Source: Patagioenas fasciata
Taxonomy: Eukaryota > Chordata > Aves > Columbiformes > Columbidae
Reading direction: 5' to 3'
Length of the DNA stretch: 64,000 nt
Assembly (NCBI RefSeq): GCF_037038585.1
Contig: NC_092525.1
Span: 2,272,969-2,336,968 of the forward strand
Shown here: positions 1 through 11,319 of the stretch, one piece after another
Layout: each line of letters begins with the position of its first letter
How positions within the stretch are numbered: the stretch's first letter is position 1
Notes under the pieces: generated by a model
What the model was told of the DNA's origin: nothing
Database searches by the model: none
The model's input: the letters and a program-made list of their open reading frames with translations, nothing else
Program-made: the position numbers and the translations under genes

Positions 1-940
1 TCTTGCCTTTTTTTGGGGGAATCTTGTGACTCACCGGAGCGTTTTCCACCATTGTCTTGCTGGATTTCTTCACACCGCTTGACCTGTTGGAGCGCTCTCC
101 CTCACAGTTCTCTTGCTGGATATCTTGGGACCTCTTGAACCACTGGGGAGCTCCCACCTGCCACCTTCTTACCGCATTTATTGAGACTTCCTGATCTGCT
201 GGATTGCTCTCCCCACCGGCCTTCCTCTTGCACTTTTTGGGGGAGTCTTCTTGACACGTCCGAGTGCTCTCCCTCACCCTCGTCTTGCCTCTAGTCAGGG
301 CGCTCTTCTCCCGCTGGAACGCTCCTCCCCGCCATCCTATTGCCAGACTGAGAATTCTTGACCTGCCACAGTCCTGCCCCGCCATGCTCCTGCTTTCTGC
401 CTGGGAAGTCACTTGAAGAACTGGAGCGCTCTCCCCCGCTGTCCTCTTGCCTTTCCTCAGTGGGATTTTGGCCTGCTAAAGAGCTCCTCCCTGTCGTCCT
501 CTTGCTGGATTTCTCGGTACCTCTTGACCCACTGGGTCTCTCCTCCTGCCGTCCTTTTGCCTTTCCTTAGTACATTCTTGGTCTGCTGGAGTGCTCCCCC
601 CCACCATCCTCTTGCTGGATTTCTCGGGACCCCTTGTCCCATATAGGACATTCCCCCCCACCACCATCCTGGTGTGTTTTTTAGGAGAGTCTTGTGATCG
701 ACCAGAGCGCTCCCCCCTTGACATCCTCTTCCCCTTTTTCTGGGTGACTTTTGAACCACTGGTGAACTCTCCCCCATCATCCTCTTGCCACATATATTGA
801 GACTTGTTGATCCGCCAGAGCGCTTCCCCCACTGTCCTCTTGCCAGATTTACTGATACCTCTTGTCCTGTCAGAGCGCTCCCTCTCGCAGTCCTCTTTGT
901 TCAGTTTGTAGGGTAGGAGGGGGGATCTCTGATTACAGAA
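1..940 (-). repeat. 56-bp repeat ladder (tail of previous ladder)
   Basis: Degenerate tandem repeats. The core on the minus strand is GAGCGCTC followed by a TCAAGA stretch, then AAGAAATCCAGCAAGAGGA and a G-rich end. The modal period is about 56 bp, with copies from about 52 to 58 bp. Stop codons are rare in several frames, which produces many overlapping open frames that are not independent genes. The stretch is continuous with the ladder that ends the preceding unit. Confidence 0.88.
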
Positions 941-1024
941 AGGTCCCTTTGTTCTAGGAGACATTCCCTTGCTCCATGCTTCAGGTTGCCCATCTTCCCT
1001 CTCATTTTCAATATGCACGTCCAT
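476..1024 (-). other. Open frame joining SEEED-like module to repeat ladder
   Basis: An ATG at 1024 (minus strand) opens a frame of about 182 codons. It begins with a module reading MDVHIENEREDGQPE and runs straight into the basic, Ser/Arg-rich translation of the 56-bp ladder (GERSGRSQDSPKKHTRM). The same frame is kept at 9136-9684, 44555-45103 and 59624-60172. It is the best coding candidate in the unit because it links a recurring non-ladder module to the ladder without a stop. There is no recognised domain, no signal peptide and no membrane segment. Near-identity of the copies means that frame conservation alone is not evidence of selection. It may equally be the remnant of an old repeat-containing exon. 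Confidence 0.25.
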
Positions 1025-2548
1025 CACCTTCCTCCTCTTCTTTCTTGATCCCTCGACTCCCGCATGAACTCAAATCCTCTTTCTTGATCACTCTTTCTCG
1101 TAAGTTCACAACCTTACTTTCCTTTCTTGCTTTCGCCTTTGTGAGCTGCTCCACCCAAACCGAAATGCCCTGAAGACAGAAATACACCCACCCCAAGCCC
1201 GTACAGTCACATAGGGGGTGAGTCCGCTCGCTGACGCATCCCCACATCCCACAGCAAGCCCACCTTGCCTTGGCCCCGGCCCCCCGCACAGGCCTTCCCA
1301 CCAACCCAGCCCCTCCGTAGCAGCACAGTTTCCCAGCATGCACCCCACAAAGACTTTCTTTGCCAGTCACCCCTGGCACTTACAGCAACACACCACATCA
1401 GCATCAAGAGCCCTGGGAGTGGAGAGCTGGCCAGGCCCTCACCCCGGCAGGATCCTCTTCCCCCTCCTTTAGCTGATGGCAGACAGACAAGACACCTCCC
1501 AAGAGGTGTCCAGCCCTCTCTCTCAACCACTCATGAGTACAAAAGCCCAGCCTCTACTCACCCACCCCGCCTCCCAAAACCCCACCAGCAGCCCCTGGTC
1601 CCAGCTGAACAGCAGCCAGTGCTGAAGATCTGGCTCGTGTTGTCGGACACAACCTTCCCATGGATGTCTGGGCCCCTGAGCAGTTTCCAGGGGTGGGAGG
1701 GCGCAGTCCTGATTACAGGGAGGTCCCTGTCCCAAGGGGGACATTTTCTTCCTCCTCACTCCTGACTCGCAGCTCCATCACCTTCCTCCTCTTCTTTCTT
1801 GATCCCTCCTGACTCGCAGCTCTACCACCGTCATCTTCTTTCTTGATCCCTGTTGACTTGCAGATGCACTCCAATCCTCTTTCTTGATCGCTCTTCCTCG
1901 TAGGTTCACCACCTTCCTCTTCTTTCTTGCTTTCGCCTTTGTGAGCTGCTCCACCCAAACAGAGATGCACAGAAAACAAAAATATACCCACCCCAGGCCC
2001 GTACAGTCACACGAGGGGGCGAGTCCGGTCGCTGACGCATCCCCACACCCCACCACAAGGCCACCTTGCCTTGGCCCCGGCCCCCCGCACAGGCCTTCCC
2101 ACCAACCCAGCCCCTCCGTAGCAGCACAGTTTCCCAGCATGCACCCCACAAAGACTTTCTTTGCCAGTCACCCCTGGCACTTACAGCAACACACCACACC
2201 AGCATCAAGAGCCCTGGGAGTGGAGAGCTGGCCAGGCCCTCACCCCCACCCCGGCAGGATCCTCTTCCCCCTCCTTTACCTGCTGGCAGACAGACACCTC
2301 CCAAGGGATGACCACCCTGCTCCCTTAACTGCTCCCAAGTCCAAGAGCCCAGCCCCTGCTCACCACCCCCACCTCCCAAAACACAGCCAACAGCCCCTGC
2401 TCCCATTTTACCACTTTACCCCCGAGCACGGTTTCTAGGGGTGGGAGGGGGACGCACTAATCACAGATCGTTCCCTGTGCTTAAGGATACATTCTCCTTC
2501 TCGCTGGCTCAGCCTGCCCATCTTCCTCCTCACTCTTGACTCGTAGCT
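1021..2548 (-). repeat. Two 0.75-0.8 kb subrepeats (A and B)
   Basis: Subrepeat A starts near 1021 and B near 1775, both with ccatcaccttcctcctcttc. A third copy (C) starts near 2549. A and B share a long near-identical core, from about 1128-1480 in A and 1930-2290 in B. On the minus strand each contains a pyrimidine tract and AG followed by GTGGAGCAG-like sequence, then Lys/Glu-rich open frames (IKKEDDGG, KKEEEEGDG) that end in the recurring module. Copies differ by small insertions. Open frames of up to 184 codons here run in both directions and look like by-products of C-rich sequence. Confidence 0.8.
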
Positions 2549-2665
2549 CCATCACCTTTCTCCTCTTTTGTCCCCTCCTCACTCACAGGTCCACCACTGT
2601 CATCTTCTTTCTTGACTCTGCTTGACTCACAGGTGCGCTCCAGTCCTCTTTCGTGATCGCTCTTC

Positions 2666-3022
2666 TGTGTCAGTACACGGAAGACCGGGCACATGAGAAA
2701 CTGCAAGAGTCAACAGCATGAGAACAAGCATTAGTGGAAAAATACAAGAACAAAGGACTGTATGCTATGTGATACATCAAGGACAGAGGAGTTGATGCAG
2801 GATTGATGCATCAAGGACAGAGGGACAGCTTGTGATAGACAAAAGAGGTGTTTATGGCAGTGACATTGGTGGGAACACAAAACACATCACTTATGTAATG
2901 ACTAACTTAGCTAATCAACAAATGCTTGAGCAAGCATCATAGCGAGTATAAACGCAAGCCTGAATTTGTAATAAACATCTCTCATTGCACCTTAAAAGAG
3001 AGTCCGTACCGCATTCGCTACA
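2666..3022 (+). repeat. 5' LTR of the class II-like element
   Basis: Begins tgtgtcag and ends gctaca, the expected TG...CA form. A polyadenylation signal AATAAA lies near 2982 in taataaacatctctc. It is followed by two spacer bases and the primer binding site. Length is 357 bp. Confidence 0.85.
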
Positions 3023-3024
3023 AA

Positions 3025-3044
3025 TGGCGCCCTGGAACAGGGAC
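3025..3044 (+). promoter_or_regulatory. Primer binding site, tRNA-Lys type
   Basis: The sequence tggcgccctggaacagggac matches the canonical tRNA-Lys3 primer site TGGCGCCCGAACAGGGAC except for two extra bases (TG) after the CCC. It lies two bases after the LTR end, as expected. A splice donor, AAAGGTGAGC, follows near 3147. Confidence 0.8.
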
Positions 3045-3166
3045 TTTCAGCGTGCCTATAAAGGCAGTAGCCGCTCTGGTAGCGAAGCCCAATCGAACCA
3101 GGAAACAGGACCGGGAACCAGGACAGTGCGCGCCCACCACCAACGAAAGGTGAGCGATTGGGAACC

Positions 3167-3434
3167 ATGGGAGGGAAGTTATCCCTTAAGCAAAGACAAA
3201 CCCTGGATGTCCTTCAACATGCGCTACAAACGCAAAATCAGGATGTATCAGGGGTCTGATTGGTGAGTTTATTACAATGGATTGCTAATCATGTGCTAGA
3301 CTTTCCTACAACTGGTACATTTCAGTTGGAGACATGGCACAAAGATGAATGAGAATTATATGAACAGGTAACGACTGGAGATAAAGCTGCTTGCAAATAT
3401 TCATCTACTTGGGGAAAAATTATGACTACTAAGA
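3167..3434 (+). pseudogene. Matrix-like gag remnant
   Basis: An ATG in good context (accatgg) at 3167 opens MGGKLSLKQRQTLDVLQ, an N-terminal Gly-2 start like myristoylated betaretroviral matrix proteins. The frame meets TGA at 3257-3259 and another TGA about 31 codons later. Weak coding character then continues until it meets LTR sequence near 3435. The rest of gag, pro, pol and env is missing. It cannot encode a functional product. Confidence 0.65.
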
Positions 3435-3645
3435 TACAGGATACAGGACTGATACATCAGGGACAGAGGGACAGCTTACTATAGAAAAAAATGCGTATAT
3501 GGCAGTTACACCGCTCATGTAATGTCTAACTTAGCTAAAGAGCAAATGCTTGAGCAAGCATCATAGCGAGTATAAATGCAAACCTGAGTATGTAATAAAT
3601 GTCTCTCATGGCACCTTACCGTGAGTCCACGCCAGATTCGCTACA
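3435..3645 (+). repeat. 5'-truncated 3' LTR of the class II-like element
   Basis: Resembles the 3' part of the 5' LTR (from about 2797 on): shared gacagagggacagctt, gagcaagcatcatagcgag and taataaa, ending gctaca. It is clearly diverged from the 5' LTR and lacks the first ~130 bp, so the internal deletion runs from gag into U3. Confidence 0.75.
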
Positions 3646-3651
3646 CTCTTC

Positions 3652-3860
3652 CTCATAGGTTCACCACCTTCCTCTCCTTCCTTGCTTTTCCTTTGCACGC
3701 TGCTCCACCTGAAGAGAAACACACAGAGGACTGAGCTACACCAGCCCAAGGGCACTACAATCAGACAGGGGCTGAGTCCGGGGGCTGACACCTCCCCACA
3801 CCCCACAACGAGCCCACCTTGCCTTAGCCCCGGCCCCTCGCACATGCCTTAGAGATATCA
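3652..3860 (-). repeat. Subrepeat C, distal half
   Basis: Continuation of subrepeat C after the LTR element. It is a diverged copy of the A/B core (about 1905-2090). It keeps the acceptor-like ctcttcag/GTGGAGCAG on the minus strand but has lost the longer Lys/Glu-rich frame. Confidence 0.7.
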
Positions 3861-3913
3861 TAGCTCAGTACAAATCCCCACAGTCCTCACCTGCTGTTTG
3901 GTGCTTGCGGAGG

Positions 3914-3918
3914 GTCAC
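3914..3918. other. Empty ERV-L integration site
   Basis: The five bases gtcac (gtgac on the other strand) occur once here and once at 12574-12578. In the right array they are duplicated on either side of the 6,418-bp provirus. The flanking sequence on both sides matches the provirus flanks, so the left array holds the pre-integration allele. Confidence 0.9.
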
Positions 3919-4463
3919 ACTCCCTGTGCCCCAGGGCACTGGCCCTACACGGCCAAGCTCGGCAGCGGGACTGTCTGGAGCTGCCGCTGGCTGGTTCTCC
4001 AGCTTTAGGGTCACCCGCAGAAGCCCGTTCTCCTCAGCTCTGCACACCCATCCAGTTGCGCCGCCCAGGCAAAGTCAGCTTCACCCTCTGCTCTACACCT
4101 CACCTGCAAACAACCAACTCTTCAACTGACAACTGTCCAAAACCCACCGACAAACTCTCCACACCTCAGCCTTTCGTTTGCAACTGCTGCCTCTAGTGCA
4201 TCTCACAGACAAGCCTTCAAAATCCCCTCATCCTGCAATAACACTCCAGCACTGATCACCTGTGGGAACAACTACCACAATACCATGCAAACACCAACCA
4301 GTTCTGGCACGGAAATATCACTTTCTCCTCAAGATTCCACCCTACACCAACTGCTGACAAACACACGCTGTCCTCACCAAAGCCAAACGCTGCAACAACC
4401 AGCGACAACTCAAATTTGCGTGGGCGGTGCAAAATTGCAGGGGTGAGCTAACGCAGAGCTGGG

Positions 4464-4664
4464 CTAGAAAGCTGCAGAGTGTGCACCCTGTGGTATAACG
4501 TGGCGAGCTACTGCCATTCTGCCTTCTCCCTGGGAGAAGCGCGTGAGCAGAGGCTGCTTCAAGGCACGATGGGAACGGTTTGGTTCTCCGGGTCTCTCAG
4601 GGCGAGAGCGATAAATGTGATCTGTGTCGTGGCGCAGGAACTTCCCGTACACTTGCTCCTCCAT
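4464..4664 (-). pseudogene. Shortened copy of the 84-codon exon-like frame
   Basis: Begins MEEQVYGKFLRHDTDH after an acceptor-like ctcttgcag. It is the left-array version of the frame at 34498-34752 and 49567-49821, but a TAG at codon 67 cuts it 18 codons short. Loss in this copy argues against strong selection on the product. Confidence 0.3.
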
Positions 4665-5574
4665 TCGGTCTCGGGTGCTGCAAGAGAGGGAGCGAGAGAT
4701 TCAGGGCAAGATTGACAACCTCGGCGTCCCCGTCCCAGCCACGGGTCACCCAAACCTGCAGACATCCCGGGAGGCCCCCTAAGATTTACACTCCCCTATG
4801 CCCCACCCTTGAAGCCTGGACATCGCCAGAACCATAGAGCAAGTATTTCTTGAGGAGGCACCCAAAGGCTCCGTGTTCTCTTTCAGGCAGATGCTAGCGC
4901 AAGATTGCAAATCATCTCACAGCTACCAGGAAGGTAAAAAATAACGTCTTGAAATGGGAAAGGAACAGGTATTGTTTCTCTTCATCACCTCCCTCATTGC
5001 CACGTTATCAAGGTCTCCCGCAATGTTCCACAGGAAACTTGAAGCTTGGAATTCCTGGTATTCTGAACCTGGGCAAGAAAGGAAGAAAAGCATGAGACTG
5101 ATCATAAAGAGGGTGGCTGCTCGTAACATGGAAAGAGCAGTAACAAGGTAAAAAGATATCACTTTTCCTTAGAGAGCTCTCAAAGCTGCCTGTTAAGGAC
5201 AAGAAAAACAAACTTGTGACGGACCATTACTTAAAATCCAAGGCCCAGGAAGCGATCTAATGTACATTGAAACGCGGGCCACGAGACAGTGGAAGTGCCA
5301 CGAGCTGAGACTGAAGGGACAGAGGATGAATTTCCAAAGAAGTTTAGGTTTCGATGTCAAAACGGAAAATTCTACGTCATTAAAATATAATGCAAAAGTC
5401 AGTGTAAAATCAAGGAAGGCAACGACTCCAAATGAACTCCCAGGCGCTTCAGTCACTCAGCAGATCAAAAATGCGGATCATTTCTCACCTGCCCACCTCC
5501 CAAACCCCAGCCTATGTCCCCTGCTTCCAGCTTACCTGAGCCCAGATTAAAGGAGGATTTCAGAGGCCATGCCA

Positions 5575-5660
5575 AGTTCTGCTGCTCCTCGTTCGGGTTG
5601 CCAGTCTTCCTCCTCGCTCTGGAATTGCAGGTCAACCGCCTTCCTGTTCTTCTTTGATTG
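5575..5660 (-). other. Recurring module, ladder-end copy
   Basis: On the minus strand this reads NRKAVDLQFQSEEEDWQPE, close to the module at the ends of subrepeats A, B and C. The frame (5547-5777) ends with a stop just before the GTAAGC donor. This copy joins the end of the 56-bp ladder to the splice-signal region. Confidence 0.45.
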
Positions 5661-5699
5661 ACGCTGAGCTGCCGCGTTACCCGCTGCCGTCTGAGCGGA

Positions 5700-8600
5700 T
5701 CTCGGGGAGCCTCTGGAACCGCCAGAGCGCTCCCCCCACCAACATTCTCTTGCCTTGTTTTCGGGGTTCCTCTTCACCAGCTGAGGCGCCCTCCCACCCC
5801 CCGCCGCCCTCTTACCTTTTTCTAGAGGTCTCTTGAGCCACCAGCAAGCTCCCCCGCACCTTCCCTCAGCGATCTTGGCCCGACAGAGGCCTGCCCCTCG
5901 TCAGCCTCCTCCCCTTTTCCTGGGTGCTGCCTGAACCACTGGTGGGCTCCCCTCCACCATCCTCTCGTCCTTTGTAGGGGAGTCTCGTGACTCACCAGAG
6001 CGCTCTCCGCCGTTGCCTTGCTGGGGTTATTGACACTGCTTGACTTGCCAGAGCGCTCCCCCTCGCAGTTCTCTTGTTGGATTTCTTGGGACCTTTTGAA
6101 CCATTGGAACAACGGGAATGCTCCCCCCCACTGTGACCTTGCCTTTTCAAGATCTTCAGTGCGATCTTGACGTGCTGGAGCACTTCCCCGCGCCGTCCTC
6201 TTGCCTTTTACTGGGGAGTCTCTTGAATATCCACAGCACTCCCCCCTGCCATCCTTTACCAGATTTTTTGACACTTCTTGACATCTCGGAGTGCTCTCAC
6301 TCACCCTTGTCTTGCCTATTTTCAGGGCGCTCCTGTCCCGCTGGATGCTCCTCCCTGCTGTCCTATTGCCAGATTGAGAATTCTCGACCTGTCCCAGCGC
6401 TACCCACCGTCCTTCTGCCTTCTACCTGGGAAGTCACTTGAAGAACTGGAGCACTCCCCCCTGCTGTCCTCTTGCCTTTCTTCACTGAGATTTTGGCCTG
6501 CCAGAGCACTCCTCCCTGTTGTCCTCTCACTGGATTTCTTGGGACCTCTTGACCCACTGGGTCTCTCCTCCTGCTGTCCTTTTGCCTTTCTTTAGTACAA
6601 TCTCAGCCTGCTGGAGCGCTCCCCCTCGCCGTCCTCCTGCTGGATTTCTTGGAACCTCTTGACCCCTTAGGGCGTTCCCCCTGCCACCCTCTTGTGGTTT
6701 TTGGGGGAGTCTTGTGATCAACCAGGCCGTTTCCCCCCACCATCCTCTTCCCCTTTTTTTCCTGGGTGCTTCTTGATCCACCAGAGTGCTCTCAAAGCTG
6801 CCTGTTACCATCCTCTAACCATTCTCTTGCCTTTTTTGGTGGAGTCTTGTGACTCACCGGAGCGTTCTCCACCATTGTCTTGCTGGATTTGTTGACATCG
6901 CTTGACCTGCCGGAGCGCTCCCCCTCACAGTTCTCTTCCTGGATATCTTGGGACATTTTGAACCACTGGGGGGCTCCCACCCGCCATCCTCTTACCGCAT
7001 TTATTGAGACGTCCTGATCTGCCAGAGCGTTCCCCCTCGCCGTCCTTTTGCTGGATTTCTTGGGATGCCTTAAACAACTGTGGGGCTCCCACCCACCATC
7101 CTCTAACCGCATTTATCGAGATTTCCTGATCTGCTGGAGCGCTCCCCCTTGCCGTCCTCTTGCTGGATTTCTTGGGATCTCTTGGACCACTGGGGGGGCT
7201 CCCACCCGCCATCCTCTTACCGCATTTATTGAGACTTCCTGATCTGCTGGATTGCTCTCCCCCTGGCCTTCCTCTTGCACTTTTTTGGGGGAGTCTTCTT
7301 CACACATCCGAGCGCTCTCCCTCACCCTTGTCTTGCCTCTAGTCAGGGCGCTCTTCTCCCGCTGGAACGCTCCTCCCCGCCATCCTATTGCCAGACTGAG
7401 AATTCTTGACCTGCCGCAGTCCTGCCCCACCATGCTCCTGCCTTCTGCCTGGGAAGTCACTTGAAGAACTGGAGCGCTCTCCCCCGCTGTCCTCTTGCCT
7501 TTCCTCAGTGGGATTTTGGCCTGCTAAAGAGCTCCTCCCTGTCGTCCTCTTGCTGGATTTCTTGGGACTTCTTGACCCATTAGGGCGTTCCCCCTGCCAC
7601 CCTCTTGTGGTTTTTGGGGGAGTCTTGTGACCAACCAGGCCGTTTCCCCCCACCATCCTCTTCCCCTTTTCCTGGGTGCTTCTTGATCCACCAGAGTGCT
7701 CCCCTGCACCATTCTTTTGCCTTTTTTGGGAGAGTCTTGTGACTCGCCGGAGAGTTCTCCACCATTGTCTTGCTGGATTTCTTGACATCGCTTGACCTGC
7801 CGGAGCGCTCCCCCTCGCAGTTCTCTTGCTGGATTTCTTGGGACGTCTTAAACAACTGAGGGGCTCACACCCACCATCCTCTAACTGCATTTATCGAGAT
7901 TTCCTGATCTGCCGGAGCGCTCGCCCCTGCTGTCCTCTTGCTGGGTTTCTTGGGACCTCTTGACCCACACGAGCTCTCCTCCCCACCGTCTTCTTGCCGG
8001 ACTTATTGAGACTTCTTGACCCGCCAGAGTGTTCCCCCTCATCACCCTCCTGCCTTTTTCTGGGGATTCTCTTCAGCAACTGAAGAGCTCCCCCGCACTG
8101 TCCTCTTCCCTTTTTTCTGGGTGATTCGTGAATCACCGGTGAGCTTCTCCTTACCACCCTCTTGGGCTTTTTTCAGAGCAACCTTGACCCATCAGAGCAC
8201 CCCCTCACCGTCCTCTTGCCAGATGTACTGAGGGTTCTTCATCTGCCACAGCGCTCCCCCACGCCGTCCTCTTCCTGGATTTCCTGGAACCTTGTGAACC
8301 ACTGGGGGGCTCCCACCCACCATCCTTTTACCGCATTTATTGAGACGTCCTGATCTGCCAGAGCGCTCCCCCTCGCCGCCCTCTTGCTGGATTTCTTGGG
8401 ACCTCTTGAACCACTGGGGGCCTCCCACCCACCATGCTCTTACCGCATTTACTGAGACTTCCTGATCTGCTGGAGCGCTCCCCCTCGCCGTCCTCTTGCT
8501 GGATTTCTTGGGTCCTCTTGACCCATTAGGGCGTTCCCCCTGCCACCCTCTTGTGTTTTCTGGGGGAGTCTTGTGACCAACCAGAGTGCTCCCCCCCACC

Positions 8601-9600
8601 ATCTTCTTCCCCTTTTCCTGGGTGCTTCTTGATCCACCAGAGTGCTCCCCTGCACCATTCTCTTGCCTTTTTTTGGGGGAATCTTGTGACTCACCGGAGC
8701 GTTTTCCACCATTGTCTTGCTGGATTTCTTGACACCGCTTGACCTGTTGGAGCGCTCTCCCTCACAGTTCTCTTGCTGGATATCTTGGGACCTCTTGAAC
8801 CACTGGGGAGCTCCCACCTGCCACCTTCTTACCGCATTTATTGAGACTTCCTGATCTGCTGGATTGCTCTCCCCACCGGCCTTCCTCTTGCACTTTTTGG
8901 GGGAGTCTTCTTGACACGTCCGAGTGCTCTCCCTCACCCTCGTCTTGCCTCTAGTCAGGGCGCTCTTCTCCCGCTGGAACGCTCCTCCCCGCCATCCTAT
9001 TGCCAGACTGAGAATTCTTGACCTGCCACAGTCCTGCCCCGCCATGCTCCTGCTTTCTGCCTGGGAAGTCACTTGAAGAACTGGAGCGCTCTCCCCCGCT
9101 GTCCTCTTGCCTTTCCTCAGTGGGATTTTGGCCTGCTAAAGAGCTCCTCCCTGTCGTCCTCTTGCTGGATTTCTCGGTACCTCTTGACCCACTGGGTCTC
9201 TCCTCCTGCCGTCCTTTTGCCTTTCCTTAGTACATTCTTGGTCTGCTGGAGTGCTCCCCCCCACCATCCTCTTGCTGGATTTCTCGGGACCCCTTGTCCC
9301 ATATAGGACATTCCCCCCCACCACCATCCTGGTGTGTTTTTTAGGAGAGTCTTGTGATCGACCAGAGCGCTCCCCCCTTGACATCCTCTTCCCCTTTTTC
9401 TGGGTGACTTTTGAACCACTGGTGAACTCTCCCCCATCATCCTCTTGCCACATATATTGAGACTTGTTGATCCGCCAGAGCGCTTCCCCCACTGTCCTCT
9501 TGCCAGATTTACTGATACCTCTTGTCCTGTCAGAGCGCTCCCTCTCGCAGTCCTCTTTGTTCAGTTTGTAGGGTAGGAGGGGGGATCTCTGATTACAGAA
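5700..9600 (-). repeat. 56-bp repeat ladder across the unit junction
   Basis: About 70 degenerate copies. Two main variant types alternate, one ending AAATCCAGCAAGAGG and one ending ATAAATGCGGTAAGAGG on the minus strand. The second type creates a GGTAAGAG donor-like string in each copy. Multi-copy blocks are themselves duplicated: the block at about 7250-7560 resembles 8880-9170, for example. A 20-bp patch at 6791-6810 is identical to the first acceptor region of the low-copy stretch. Open frames of up to 207 codons lie on the minus strand. Confidence 0.88.
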
Positions 9601-9684
9601 AGGTCCCTTTGTTCTAGGAGACATTCCCTTGCTCCATGCTTCAGGTTGCCCATCTTCCCTCTCATTTTCAATATGCACGTCCAT
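9136..9684 (-). other. Second copy of the module-plus-ladder frame
   Basis: Same ~182-codon frame as 476-1024, ATG at 9684, with an identical translation in the second left unit. The same caveats apply. Confidence 0.25.
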
Positions 9685-11208
9685 CACCTTCCTCCTCTTC
9701 TTTCTTGATCCCTCGACTCCCGGATGAACTCAAATCCTCTTTCTTGATCACTCTTTCTCGTAAGTTCACAACCTTACTTTCCTTTCTTGCTTTCGCCTTT
9801 GTGAGCTGCTCCACCCAAACCGAAATGCCCTGAAGACAGAAATACACCCACCCCAAGCCCGTACAGTCACATAGGGGGTGAGTCCGCTCGCTGACGCATC
9901 CCCACATCCCACAGCAAGCCCACCTTGCCTTGGCCCCGGCCCCCCGCACAGGCCTTCCCACCAACCCAGCCCCTCCGTAGCAGCACAGTTTCCCAGCATG
10001 CACCCCACAAAGACTTTCTTTGCCAGTCACCCCTGGCACTTACAGCAACACACCACATCAGCATCAAGAGCCCTGGGAGTGGAGAGCTGGCCAGGCCCTC
10101 ACCCCGGCAGGATCCTCTTCCCCCTCCTTTAGCTGATGGCAGACAGACAAGACACCTCCCAAGAGGTGTCCAGCCCTCTCTCTCAACCACTCATGAGTAC
10201 AAAAGCCCAGCCTCTACTCACCCACCCCGCCTCCCAAAACCCCACCAGCAGCCCCTGGTCCCAGCTGAACAGCAGCCAGTGCTGAAGATCTGGCTCGTGT
10301 TGTCGGACACAACCTTCCCATGGATGTCTGGGCCCCTGAGCAGTTTCCAGGGGTGGGAGGGCGCAGTCCTGATTACAGGGAGGTCCCTGTCCCAAGGGGG
10401 ACATTTTCTTCCTCCTCACTCCTGACTCGCAGCTCCATCACCTTCCTCCTCTTCTTTCTTGATCCCTCCTGACTCGCAGCTCTACCACCGTCATCTTCTT
10501 TCTTGATCCCTGTTGACTTGCAGATGCACTCCAATCCTCTTTCTTGATCGCTCTTCCTCGTAGGTTCACCACCTTCCTCTTCTTTCTTGCTTTCGCCTTT
10601 GTGAGCTGCTCCACCCAAACAGAGATGCACAGAAAACAAAAATATACCCACCCCAGGCCCGTACAGTCACACGAGGGGGCGAGTCCGGTCGCTGACGCAT
10701 CCCCACACCCCACCACAAGGCCACCTTGCCTTGGCCCCGGCCCCCCGCACAGGCCTTCCCACCAACCCAGCCCCTCCGTAGCAGCACAGTTTCCCAGCAT
10801 GCACCCCACAAAGACTTTCTTTGCCAGTCACCCCTGGCACTTACAGCAACACACCACACCAGCATCAAGAGCCCTGGGAGTGGAGAGCTGGCCAGGCCCT
10901 CACCCCCACCCCGGCAGGATCCTCTTCCCCCTCCTTTACCTGCTGGCAGACAGACACCTCCCAAGGGATGACCACCCTGCTCCCTTAACTGCTCCCAAGT
11001 CCAAGAGCCCAGCCCCTGCTCACCACCCCCACCTCCCAAAACACAGCCAACAGCCCCTGCTCCCATTTTACCACTTTACCCCCGAGCACGGTTTCTAGGG
11101 GTGGGAGGGGGACGCACTAATCACAGATCGTTCCCTGTGCTTAAGGATACATTCTCCTTCTCGCTGGCTCAGCCTGCCCATCTTCCTCCTCACTCTTGAC
11201 TCGTAGCT
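9681..11208 (-). repeat. Subrepeats A and B, second left unit
   Basis: Near-identical to 1021-2548 with single-base changes (cccggatg here against cccgcatg, for example). Same internal Lys/Glu-rich frames on the minus strand. Confidence 0.8.
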
Positions 11209-11319
11209 CCATCACCTTTCTCCTCTTTTGTCCCCTCCTGACTCACAGGTCCACCACTGTCATCTTCTTTCTTGACTCTGCTTGACTCACAGGTGCGCTC
11301 CAGTCCTCTTTCGTGATCG

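Larger units (their letters stand above)
2660..3651 (+). mobile_element. 980-bp internally deleted class II-like LTR element
   Basis: The element spans 2666-3645 and is flanked by a perfect 6-bp target duplication, ctcttc (2660-2665 and 3646-3651). It interrupts subrepeat C, and the intact sequence can be read at 1893-1905 in subrepeat B. It has a 357-bp 5' LTR, a tRNA-Lys-type primer site, a leader with a good splice donor, the start of a matrix-like gag and then a 5'-truncated 3' LTR. A 6-bp duplication plus a Lys primer site is typical of class II (betaretrovirus-like) elements. The two LTR pieces differ clearly from one another, so this insertion is older than the ERV-L-like provirus. It is present in all units of both arrays, so it predates their split. 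Confidence 0.88.
3861..5552 (-). other. Low-copy part of unit with splice-like signals
   Basis: Not part of the 56-bp ladder or the 0.8-kb subrepeats. Read on the minus strand it carries a strong donor (CTCAG/GTAAGC, near 5535) and then three acceptor-like sites equivalent to those mapped at 49041, 49162 and 49553 in the right array. Short open frames follow each acceptor. No domain is recognised. It may be an exon/intron region of an unrecognised or dead gene, or of a noncoding transcript. Confidence 0.45.

Noticed and set aside
1..940. Many overlapping open frames of 60-207 codons in the ladder on both strands
   Set aside because: They come from stop-poor tandem repeats and occur in several frames at once. 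Only the frame that joins the ladder to the non-ladder module was kept, at low confidence.
3950..4010. CTCF-like core in the array (gagctgccgctggctgg, reverse strand)
   Set aside because: Three core mismatches and no upstream element at the expected spacing.
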